Source of the DNA: Clostridia bacterium
GTDB lineage: Bacteria; Bacillota_A; Clostridia; Christensenellales; CAG-138
Length of the DNA stretch: 17,040 nt
Reading direction: 5' to 3'
Assembly (NCBI GenBank): GCA_017459315.1
Contig: JAFUDD010000433.1
Location: forward strand, 1 to 17,040
The notes under the pieces are model-generated. The model worked only from the letters and a program-made list of their open reading frames with translations. It searched no databases and was not told where the DNA came from. Positions 1-6,616 of this stretch are shown here, one piece after another (position 1 is the stretch's first letter; every line of letters starts with the position of its first letter). The position numbers and the translations under genes were made by a program.

Positions 1-22
1 CGAGATATACCGTAATGTTCAT
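1..22 (-). CDS. 5' end of a gene running off the left edge (possibly LOG-family)
   Basis: An ATG at 22-20 opens a frame reading MNITVYL before the window ends. A strong ribosome binding site, GGGGAGG on the minus strand (28-34), lies 5 nt upstream, so this is very likely a genuine start. The first residues resemble the opening of the TIGR00730/LOG Rossmann-fold family (often MNI-VYCGA), which act as nucleoside monophosphate phosphoribohydrolases. Seven residues are far too few to assign a function, so that identity is only a suggestion. The gene lies 88 nt downstream of the alpha/beta hydrolase on the same strand and may be co-transcribed, or it may use the weak promoter overlapping the inverted repeat at 58-88. 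Confidence 0.55.
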
Positions 23-57
23 GGGAACCTCCCCTATTTCGATGCGGACAGCATAAC

Positions 58-88
58 ACAATTCCCTTGCATCGCGCAAGGGAATTGT
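58..88 (-). terminator. 13-bp perfect inverted repeat downstream of the hydrolase (terminator or operator)
   Basis: The arms ACAATTCCCTTGC (58-70) and GCAAGGGAATTGT (76-88) are perfectly complementary, with a 5-nt loop. The repeat lies between the hydrolase stop codon and the start of the left-edge gene. On the minus strand it is followed by GTTATGC rather than a clean T-run, so it is at best an imperfect intrinsic terminator. A weak promoter-like pair for the left-edge gene (TTGCGC at 79-74 and TATGCT at 55-50, spacer 18) overlaps it, so an operator is the main alternative. Confidence 0.4.
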
Positions 89-110
89 ACGTTTATTTGG
101 ATTTTGCCGC

Positions 111-2096
111 TTACAGCATCGCCGAGCCGCCGGTCACGATCCACGCGGCAAGGCTTGCAACCGTCATCGCGCCGACCCATACGCTGCCGGTGCGCCGGTA
201 GATATACGTGCAAAGCACGCTGAACGCAATGACCTGCGGCACGAACAGGATCAGCAGCGACATGAACGGGCCGCCGAACGTCGAACCGAACAGCACGTCC
301 GCGCCGGGGCCGATGCCCGCAAAGAACGGAATGTACTCGATCAGCACGATGATCAGGATACCGCCGACCATCAGCAGGGCGTTCCGCCACCAGTTGCCCC
401 AAAAGCCCTTCGCGCCCTTTTGGTAGGTCGCCTCGGTGCGCATCGATGCCATGATCTTGGAATTGTTCAGAATGAAGAACAGCGCGAACACCGGGATATA
501 CACGAAGAACTGACCGAGCCGCGCCCAAGTGAACGTCTTGAAGAACGGCCAGATGAACCGCAGATCAAGCCCGTTGAACAGCCCGCAGACCGCTACGACA
601 AGGTACAGCCCCGCAAGCATGCACAGCACCAGCACCGCCGAGCGGAACAGCGAACCCCATGCGATCTTGTTTGGATTTGCCGCGTCGCCGAGTCCCATGC
701 CGTAGAACCCGTCGTAGGTTCCTTTCTTCTTCGCGCCGCGTGCGCCGATCCAGCCGGTGAGCAGCATGACAAGGATCAGCAGCAGATACCATCCGATGAA
801 CCCGTTGCCGACGGTCATGCGGAACACGCCCTCCGGCAGCGGCAGCAGCGCGTGGCCGAGCTGCGTCATAAACGGATAGGTGAAGCCCGCAATCAGCATC
901 GTAATGATCGCGCCGCGCCACCACGCCTTCTTCGGCTTAATGCCGGCTTTCGGCGGCAGCGGCTGCACGATGGCCGCAAAGAACGGGATCGTCAGCAGCA
1001 GCTCCATCCACGGCAGCAGCGCCGCGACCGCGCAAAGCATGGCAACAAGCACAAGCCGCTCCTTCCACATGGCGATCTGCTGCGTGGTCGGGATCGGATT
1101 GGTATAGCCCATGGCGGAGGCGAACCAGTCGAGCGCCACCGCAAGCCCGTGCGCGTGGTGCGTCGTGAGGCGGTGGTTCGTGTAAAGGAGCTCCATCCGC
1201 CGCGCGGAGCCGTCTGCAAAGCTGCCGAACGTCGTGTTCCACGCCGCGTTTTCGACGCTTGTGTTCAAAAACTCTGCGCGAAGCGGCGTATGCAGCAGCT
1301 TGTCGTCCACGTTGCGGTCATAATCGCGGAAGTAGCTGAATTCGTCCCACTTCGCCTGCAGCAAAAGGACGTTGTTGAAATGGATTGCGTTCGCGTCATA
1401 CGCGTCCTTGGTGAACAGCTCGCCGCATTGCAGCACGGTCGCCTTCGGTTCGATATCGGTGCCGCTGTACGCCGCCGCGACCGACCAGCTCGACCATGTG
1501 CCCATCGAGTGTCCCGAAAGACCGAGCCGCGTCGGATCGACGGTCGGCAGGCTCGCAAGGTACGCATACCCCGCAATGCCGCCGCAGGAGCTGTCGGTAA
1601 TCTCGTTGCCGAGCCCGTCCTTGGTATAGCGGTCGTCGAAAAAGCTGAGGTTCGAGAAGTTCATCAGCAGGCGGTAGCGCACGGTGCCGTTCACCTCGAC
1701 GAACGTACCGTCCTCCTTGCTGTCCTCGCCGAAATTGACTTTGACGCGCTGATTCACATAGCCGCGTTCCTTCAAGCCCGGTTCGGTGTAGCCGTGCCCG
1801 TATTCGTCCAGCGACAGCACGACGACGCCCCGGCGCGCCAGCTCAACGGCATACGCGGCGCAGGTCTCGCGGTCGTTCTGATAGCCGTGCAGCAGCAGGA
1901 CGCCCGGCGCGTTCGCCGCCCCCTTTGGCGTATACAGCTTATAGGCAAGGTCGCCGCGCTCGGTCTCGATCATGCCCTGCGTAATCTCGATGGCGCCGCC
2001 TGCCGTCTGGATCGCGTTCGCCCCGATCATGCAGACCAATATCACCGCCAGCAGCACGCACAGGATCACCGCCCACTTGGTTCGCACTTTGCGCAT
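111..2096 (-). CDS. Membrane alpha/beta hydrolase with C-terminal multi-spanning domain
   Basis: The 661-residue protein has two parts. The first is an alpha/beta hydrolase: an N-terminal membrane anchor (about residues 8-29), LLLHGY at 67-72 (oxyanion region), nucleophile elbow GHSMG at 195-199 with Ser197, a probable acid in KWDEF (Asp251), and a probable catalytic His in THHAHGL (312-318). The second part, about 345-661, is strongly hydrophobic and contains roughly eight or nine membrane segments. With one N-terminal anchor, the hydrolase domain is probably outside the membrane. Substrate is unknown; an ester, lipid or peptide is possible. The ATG at 2096 follows a GGGGGGAG ribosome binding site. 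The gene has its own AT-rich upstream region, 124 bp after rarA. Similar hydrolase-plus-membrane proteins occur in Clostridia, but I cannot name a characterised member. Confidence 0.85.
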   Translation of the reverse strand: MRKVRTKWAVILCVLLAVILVCMIGANAIQTAGGAIEITQGMIETERGDLAYKLYTPKGAANAPGVLLLHGYQNDRETCAAYAVELARRGVVVLSLDEYGHGYTEPGLKERGYVNQRVKVNFGEDSKEDGTFVEVNGTVRYRLLMNFSNLSFFDDRYTKDGLGNEITDSSCGGIAGYAYLASLPTVDPTRLGLSGHSMGTWSSWSVAAAYSGTDIEPKATVLQCGELFTKDAYDANAIHFNNVLLLQAKWDEFSYFRDYDRNVDDKLLHTPLRAEFLNTSVENAAWNTTFGSFADGSARRMELLYTNHRLTTHHAHGLAVALDWFASAMGYTNPIPTTQQIAMWKERLVLVAMLCAVAALLPWMELLLTIPFFAAIVQPLPPKAGIKPKKAWWRGAIITMLIAGFTYPFMTQLGHALLPLPEGVFRMTVGNGFIGWYLLLILVMLLTGWIGARGAKKKGTYDGFYGMGLGDAANPNKIAWGSLFRSAVLVLCMLAGLYLVVAVCGLFNGLDLRFIWPFFKTFTWARLGQFFVYIPVFALFFILNNSKIMASMRTEATYQKGAKGFWGNWWRNALLMVGGILIIVLIEYIPFFAGIGPGADVLFGSTFGGPFMSLLILFVPQVIAFSVLCTYIYRRTGSVWVGAMTVASLAAWIVTGGSAML

Positions 2097-2124
2097 GAAA
2101 TCTCCCCCCTTTTCTCCTTCTTGG

Positions 2125-2130
2125 ATTATA
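2125..2130 (-). promoter_or_regulatory. Possible -10 element for the membrane hydrolase
   Basis: The minus strand reads TATAAT at 2130-2125, about 30 nt upstream of the hydrolase start and ahead of its GGGGGGAG ribosome binding site. No good -35 is present at 16-18 nt (CAAGGG at 17), although the TG just upstream might partly compensate. The intergenic stretch 2097-2220 is clearly more AT-rich than its surroundings, which fits a promoter region. No terminator for rarA is obvious here, so read-through is possible. Confidence 0.35.
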
Positions 2131-2220
2131 TACAGAATAGCACAAACCCCTTGCCGAGCGCAAGATGTTTGTATAGAAAATGTAAATTTATAATAAGATT
2201 TTAAGAATCACAAAGCGCCG

Positions 2221-3543
2221 TCAGTCGTTCTTATGCGCCTCGCGCCATGCCTTGATCTGTTCCAATCGTTCCTTGAACCGCGTTTCGAGACCCTGTTCGG
2301 TCGGACGGTAGTATTCGCGGCCCTTGAGCGAATCCGGCAGGCATTGCATATTGGCGATCTTATCCTTGGTATCGTGCGCGTATTGATAGCCCTTGCCGTA
2401 GCCGAGGTCCTTCATCAGCTTGGTCGGCGCGTTGCGGATCACAAGCGGCACCGGCTCGGCGAGCATCTTCACCGCATCGTCCCGCGCGGCCATGTAGGCG
2501 ACCTCCATCGCGTTCGACTTCGGCGCAAGAGAAAGGTACGTGACCGCCTGCGTCAGATGCACCGTACATTCGGGCATCCCGATAAAGTGACACGCCTGAT
2601 ACGCCGCTACGCAAAGCTCCAGCGCCCTCGGATCGGCCAGACCGACATCCTCGCTTGCAAACCGCACGACGCGTCGTGCGATATACAGCGGGTCCTCGCC
2701 GGCTTCGAGCATCCGCGCGAGCCAGTAGATCGCGGCGTCCGGATCGGAATTGCGCATGGACTTGTGCAGCGCGGAGATCAGATTATAATGCTCCTCGCCG
2801 CCCTTGTCGTACAGCAGCGATTTTTTGGAGATGCATTGCTCGACGGTTTCCTGCGTCACGGTGATACGGTCGCCGTCCATGTCGCCGTTCAAAACGACCA
2901 TTTCAAGCGTGGACAGCGCGGTTCTCGCATCGCCGTTCGCAAAGCCCGCGATGGTTTCGAGAATCTCCTTCGGGCAGTCCACCGCAAGGTTCCCGAACCC
3001 GCGCGGATCGGTGAGCGCGCGCGAAAGCAGCCCCGCAAGGTCGTCGCTCGACAGCGCCTGCAGCACGAACACCTTGCAGCGGGAAAGAAGCGCGCCGTTG
3101 ACCTCGAAGGAGGGGTTTTCGGTCGTCGCACCGATCAGGATGATGCTGCCCTTTTCCACGAACGGCAGAAACGCGTCCTGCTGTGCTTTGTTGAAGCGGT
3201 GGATCTCATCGACAAACAAAATCGTCTTTTCCCCGAAGCGCAGATTGTCCTCGGCCTGCTGCATAACCTGCTTGATCTCTTTGATACCGCTCGTAACCGC
3301 GGAAAAGTCGATGAACCGCGCCTTGGTCGAATTTGCAATGATCCGCGCCAGCGTCGTTTTGCCGACGCCCGGCGGGCCCCAGAAAATCATCGACGAAATG
3401 CGGTCGGCCTCGATCAGCCGCCGCAAAATCTTCCCTTCCCCGATCAGGTGGCGCTGCCCCACGAACTCTTCGAGCGTGTTGGGTCTAAGCCGCGCCGCCA
3501 GGGGGCGGGAGGTATCGGTTTCAAAAAACGTTCTCTGCTCCAT
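2221..3543 (-). CDS. rarA: Replication-associated recombination protein A (RarA/MgsA, AAA+ ATPase)
   Basis: This is a 440-residue AAA+ ATPase of the RarA/MgsA/WRNIP1 family, related to clamp-loader subunits and acting at stalled replication forks. Visible motifs are the N-terminal PLAARLRPNTLEEFVGQ box (residues 14-30), Walker A GPPGVGKTT (56-64), Walker B ILFVDEIHRF (108-117), sensor 1 IGATTENPSFEVN (137-149) and a putative arginine finger in LLSRCKVF (Arg155). The C-terminal half carries the helical tetramerisation region typical of the family, and the length is normal. I chose the ATG at 3543, not the upstream in-frame ATG at 3588, because homologues begin close to MEQ and because this start lies one nucleotide after the pheA stop (TGATATG), the layout of translational coupling. 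Expression therefore probably depends on the pheA promoter. Confidence 0.95.
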   Translation of the reverse strand: MEQRTFFETDTSRPLAARLRPNTLEEFVGQRHLIGEGKILRRLIEADRISSMIFWGPPGVGKTTLARIIANSTKARFIDFSAVTSGIKEIKQVMQQAEDNLRFGEKTILFVDEIHRFNKAQQDAFLPFVEKGSIILIGATTENPSFEVNGALLSRCKVFVLQALSSDDLAGLLSRALTDPRGFGNLAVDCPKEILETIAGFANGDARTALSTLEMVVLNGDMDGDRITVTQETVEQCISKKSLLYDKGGEEHYNLISALHKSMRNSDPDAAIYWLARMLEAGEDPLYIARRVVRFASEDVGLADPRALELCVAAYQACHFIGMPECTVHLTQAVTYLSLAPKSNAMEVAYMAARDDAVKMLAEPVPLVIRNAPTKLMKDLGYGKGYQYAHDTKDKIANMQCLPDSLKGREYYRPTEQGLETRFKERLEQIKAWREAHKND

Positions 3544-3544
3544 A

Positions 3545-4666
3545 TCACATTTCGTTCCGTTTCCGCTGCAGGCTGACAAGCGTCGCATAGTGCCCCGCGA
3601 TCTTCAGCGTCTCGCACACGCCCGCAAGCTCGTCGAGCATCGCGCGGCCGTTTTCGGCGGTCTCGTCGCCCTCTGCCTCGACGTAAAAGTAATACTGCCA
3701 GTCCCGCATGCGCACCGGGCGGCTCCGCAGCACCTTCATATTAAAGCCGTGATCCGCGATCACGTTGATCGCCTTTGCAAGCGCACCGGCCACGTCGTTG
3801 ACCGTGAACAGCAAAAGAAACTTGCCCTCGTCGGTCTTGGGCTGCGTTTCGATGCGCGAGAACACCGCAAACTTTGTCGTGTTCGCGCTGCTTTCGTTGA
3901 TGTCGTGGTCGAGAATATCGAGCCCGTAGACCTCCGCCGTCTCCGCGCTGGCAATGGCCGCCGTGCTCGGATCGCCGGCCTTGGCCACGTCCTTGGCCGC
4001 CACCGCCGTGTTCACCGCCGTTTCGGTTTCCCAGCCGTGCAGCCGGATATAGTCGGCGCATTGCGCAAGCGCCTGCGGATGACTGACGACTTTTTTCACG
4101 TCCGAAAGCCTTGCGCCGCGCACGCCCAAAAGATTCTGCGCGACCGGCAGGGCATAAAGCCCGTTGACGAAAAGATCGCCCTCGAACATCAGATCCATGA
4201 CCTGCCCGACGACGCCCGCATAGCTGTTCTCGACCGGCAGCACCGCACATTCACACTCGCCGTTCTGCACGGCGGCGTAGGCCGAAGCAAAGTCCGGATA
4301 CCCGACTGCGAGCGCGTCGGGAAAGATGCGCCGCACCGCAATGTTTGCAAACGCTCCGATTACGCCGCTGTACGCCACGCGCATCCCCTCGGACAGCACC
4401 TGCTGATACCGCTTGGAAACGTCCATCACGTCCTGCAGAAACATCGAATAAAAGACGCGCGTTTCGTCGTCGCCGTAGCGCGCCGCGCCCCTTTGCAGCA
4501 CGGCCTTTTCGCGCTCGGCGTCATAGATCGGCAAGCCGTGCTCGCGCTTGTACGCCGCCACGTCGGCCACCGCCGCCATGCGCTCGGCAAACAGCGCCGC
4601 CATTTTAGCATCGACGGCGTTGATCGTTTCCCTTGCCTGTTCGAGTTGATTTTTCCGGTTTTCCAT
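3545..4666 (-). CDS. pheA: Bifunctional chorismate mutase / prephenate dehydratase (P-protein)
   Basis: This 373-residue P-protein converts chorismate to prephenate and then to phenylpyruvate, the committed branch to phenylalanine. Residues 1-90 are an AroQ-type chorismate mutase. Residues 95-272 are the prephenate dehydratase, recognisable by VAYSGVIGAFANIA (97-110), LPVENSYAGVV (143-153), VSHPQALAQC (194-203) and NTTKFAVFSR (262-271). Residues 282-360 are a regulatory ACT domain with GALAKAI (294-300) and RSRPVR (314-319), suggesting feedback inhibition by phenylalanine. The family's catalytic TRF motif reads TKF (264-266); the threonine considered essential is kept and Arg is conservatively replaced by Lys. 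Start ATG at 4666 lies behind CAGGAAACAG. A sigma-A-type promoter precedes it and rarA follows directly, forming a two-gene unit. Confidence 0.96.
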   Translation of the reverse strand: MENRKNQLEQARETINAVDAKMAALFAERMAAVADVAAYKREHGLPIYDAEREKAVLQRGAARYGDDETRVFYSMFLQDVMDVSKRYQQVLSEGMRVAYSGVIGAFANIAVRRIFPDALAVGYPDFASAYAAVQNGECECAVLPVENSYAGVVGQVMDLMFEGDLFVNGLYALPVAQNLLGVRGARLSDVKKVVSHPQALAQCADYIRLHGWETETAVNTAVAAKDVAKAGDPSTAAIASAETAEVYGLDILDHDINESSANTTKFAVFSRIETQPKTDEGKFLLLFTVNDVAGALAKAINVIADHGFNMKVLRSRPVRMRDWQYYFYVEAEGDETAENGRAMLDELAGVCETLKIAGHYATLVSLQRKRNEM

Positions 4667-4724
4667 GCGGTCTGTTTCCTGTTGTGTGTATTTCGGCGTT
4701 TTCGGCCGCCGTTTGCCAATTCAA

Positions 4725-4752
4725 ATTATAACGGACTTTGCGCGTTTGACAA
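4725..4752 (-). promoter_or_regulatory. Sigma-A-type promoter of pheA-rarA
   Basis: On the minus strand TTGTCA (4752-4747) and a perfect TATAAT (4730-4725) are separated by 16 nt, placing the start of transcription near 4718 and giving a leader of about 50 nt. No phenylalanine-rich leader peptide or attenuator with a T-run is visible in that leader; only a weak 5-bp CGGCG/CGCCG stem is present. Confidence 0.75.
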
Positions 4753-4776
4753 GCCCTTTTTTGTCGGGCCGATCCG

Positions 4777-5781
4777 CTATACGACGCTCTTGTAAAACCG
4801 GACGGTAAAGCGCGCGCCGCCGTCGGGCAGATTGGCGGCGGTGATCGTCGCGCTCTGCGCCGCAAGCACCTCGCGTGTGAACGCAAGGCCGATGCCGATG
4901 CTGTCGGGCGTCGCGTTTTTGCCCTTATAGTAGCGTTCAAAGATATGTCCGAGATCGGCGGGGTCGAAGCCCTCGCCGGTGTCGGTCAGCACAAGCTCGG
5001 TATAGAGCGGCGTTTCGACGGCCTCGATGCGCACGGCGCCGCCCGCGGGCGTGTGCTCCATTGCGTTTTTCAGCAGGTTCCCGATGGCCTCGGTCGTCCA
5101 TGCGGCGTCGCAGGTCACGGACGCGTCATGGGCGTCCAGCGCAAGCGTCACGCCCTTCAGCTCCATCGGGATCGCAAACGGCTCGGCGGCACGCGCAAGC
5201 AGCGTCTGTACAGCCATTTTCTGCGGGGCGAACCGCGCGGTTCCGGCGTCGATCTTCGAGAGCTTCAGCAGCGTTTCGACGAGCCAGCGGATACGTTCGG
5301 TCTGCCGCAGCAGGCCGCGCGTCAGCTCCACGCGCCGCGCCTCGGACAGATCCGTTTCCCGCAGCATCGCAAGACCGAGGTTGATCGAGGTCAGCGGCGT
5401 CCGGATCTGGTGGAAGATATCCGCAATCGCATCGGTCAGCATCACCTTATCCGCCGCAAGGCGGTCGGTCTGTTCCATCAGACGCACGGTCATCTTTTGG
5501 ATCTCGCTGGACAGGATCGAAAGCTCGCCCTCGTTGCTGCCGGTAATCAGGACGCGCTCCTCGTCGTGCAGAATCCGGTCGAGCCGGTGCGACAGCGCGG
5601 CGATGGCGGCATAGCGCCGGTAGGTAAACCACAGGTGCAGCGCGACAAGCGATCCGCCGCTGCCGAGGGCGATCCAACCCGCCGCATGGGGAAAGACGAA
5701 GCACAGCGCCGCCCCGAGCGCCGCAAGGCCGACGCCCAGCAGCAGCTCCTTTAGAAATTCGCGGTTCCGAAGCAGCTTCAT
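4777..5781 (-). CDS. Sensor histidine kinase with short two-helix sensor
   Basis: This is a 334-residue membrane kinase. Two adjacent hydrophobic helices (about 11-31 and 35-53) have almost no extracytoplasmic loop, so it probably senses through the membrane or a partner protein. The H box is DIFHQIRTPLTS with phospho-acceptor His124, the N box NLLKNAMEH (235-243), G1 DTGEGF (267-272), F box IFERYYKG, and G2 GIGLA (296-300). It should phosphorylate the regulator encoded just upstream; the two are coupled by the junction TGATATG. The gene ends with TAG at the position expected for a complete kinase, which matters for the amber codon in pepF. No target operon such as an ABC exporter is adjacent, so the stimulus is unknown. 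No convincing terminator follows; the pheA promoter begins 24 nt downstream. Confidence 0.93.
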   Translation of the reverse strand: MKLLRNREFLKELLLGVGLAALGAALCFVFPHAAGWIALGSGGSLVALHLWFTYRRYAAIAALSHRLDRILHDEERVLITGSNEGELSILSSEIQKMTVRLMEQTDRLAADKVMLTDAIADIFHQIRTPLTSINLGLAMLRETDLSEARRVELTRGLLRQTERIRWLVETLLKLSKIDAGTARFAPQKMAVQTLLARAAEPFAIPMELKGVTLALDAHDASVTCDAAWTTEAIGNLLKNAMEHTPAGGAVRIEAVETPLYTELVLTDTGEGFDPADLGHIFERYYKGKNATPDSIGIGLAFTREVLAAQSATITAANLPDGGARFTVRFYKSVV

Positions 5782-5782
5782 A

Positions 5783-6442
5783 TCAGTCCACCCGGTAGCC
5801 GAGCCCGCGCACGGTCTTGATCAGCGTCGGGTTTTGCGGATCGTCCTCCAGCTTTTCCCGCAGCCGCTTGATATACACGGTCAGCGTATTGTCGTTGACA
5901 AAATCGCCGCCCGCGTCCCAGATATCCTCCAACAGCCTTTGGCGCGGCAGAAGCCGTCCCCGATTGTTCAGCAGCGTCGTCAACAGCCGGTATTCGAGCG
6001 ACGACAGCGCGACCGGCACGCCGTCCCTGCGAACCGTGCCGCTGTCGAGATCGACGCTGACACGGCCGAGCGTCATGCTGCTGTCGCGTCCCGCGCGGCG
6101 CAGCACGCTCTTGATGCGCGATAAAAGCTCCCGCGGCCGGAACGGTTTGGCAATGTAATCGTCCGCGCCCATGTCCAAGCCCTCGACGACGCTGTTTTCA
6201 TCGCCGGACGCGGTCAGAAAGATCACGGGCAGCCCGCGCCGCTTGGCTTCGCGGCAGACGCCGTAGCCGGTGCCGCTTTGCAGCGAGATATCGAGCAGCA
6301 CCAAATCCGGCTGTGCATTGAGCAGCGCAACGGCGCCCGCCTCGTCCGGGGCGTGCAAGACCTCGTACCCCTCGGCACGCAGGTATTCGCCGAGCATCCA
6401 GACAATCGACGCGTCGTCCTCTGCCAGTAAGATCCGCTGCAT
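5783..6442 (-). CDS. OmpR/PhoB-family response regulator
   Basis: This is a 219-residue two-domain regulator. The receiver domain (1-117) has the acidic pocket AEDD (7-10), phospho-acceptor Asp51 in LLDISLQSG, Thr77 and Lys99 (IAKPF). The winged-helix DNA-binding domain (about 124-219) ends in the typical IKTVRGLGYRVD. I chose the ATG at 6442: it gives the family's standard MQRILLAEDD opening and has a GGGAGG ribosome binding site 7-12 nt upstream. A longer frame reaching 6604 would add 54 residues without family similarity and would run across the promoter. The gene has its own promoter and a leader of about 125 nt with a strong hairpin. The kinase gene follows immediately. Confidence 0.95.
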   Translation of the reverse strand: MQRILLAEDDASIVWMLGEYLRAEGYEVLHAPDEAGAVALLNAQPDLVLLDISLQSGTGYGVCREAKRRGLPVIFLTASGDENSVVEGLDMGADDYIAKPFRPRELLSRIKSVLRRAGRDSSMTLGRVSVDLDSGTVRRDGVPVALSSLEYRLLTTLLNNRGRLLPRQRLLEDIWDAGGDFVNDNTLTVYIKRLREKLEDDPQNPTLIKTVRGLGYRVD

Positions 6443-6468
6443 GGGTGTTCCTCCCGTATTGTTGCAAT

Positions 6469-6500
6469 GTCCCCTTCTTCCCGCAGGGGGAAAAGGGGAC
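6469..6500 (-). promoter_or_regulatory. Leader hairpin upstream of the response regulator
   Basis: In the untranslated leader, GTCCCCTTTTCCC (6500-6488) pairs with GGGAAGAAGGGGAC (6482-6469), a 13-bp stem with one bulged base and a 5-nt loop. No T-run follows, so it is not an intrinsic terminator. It sits about 14 nt upstream of the ribosome binding site and may affect mRNA stability or translation, or may act as a DNA site. Confidence 0.45.
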
Positions 6501-6575
6501 GAAAAGATGAGTTGACCGACATTGCGCGGCTGCAGCGCCTGTTTTTTATGCGCCGCTTCCGTTCGCCGCAAGGCT

Positions 6576-6604
6576 ATTATATCCGATCTCCGGACAGGAA
6601 GCAA
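6576..6604 (-). promoter_or_regulatory. Promoter of the two-component operon
   Basis: On the minus strand a perfect TATAAT (6581-6576) lies 17 nt after TTGCTT (6604-6599). It is just downstream of the glucosidase stop codon, and no clear terminator separates them, so the two-component genes could also receive read-through from the operon upstream. The start of transcription would be near 6569. Confidence 0.6.
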
Positions 6605-6616
6605 GAAAAAAGGCTT

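Noticed and set aside
420..2204. Long open frame on the plus strand opposite the membrane hydrolase
   Set aside because: It is antisense to a gene with clear motifs, is very rich in Arg, His and Gln, has no ribosome binding site or family motif, and is a by-product of GC-rich codon use.
4667..4718. Phenylalanine attenuator or leader peptide before pheA
   Set aside because: The leader is about 50 nt, contains no Phe-rich short frame and no terminator-antiterminator pair.
4750..4776. Possible terminator after the sensor kinase (GCCC/GGGC or GACAA/TTGTC stems)
   Set aside because: Stems of 4-5 bp with no following T-run are too weak to call.
4777..4779. Kinase TAG as a possible second recoded amber
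   Set aside because: The protein is complete at this point for its family; read-through would add only 16 residues running into the pheA promoter.
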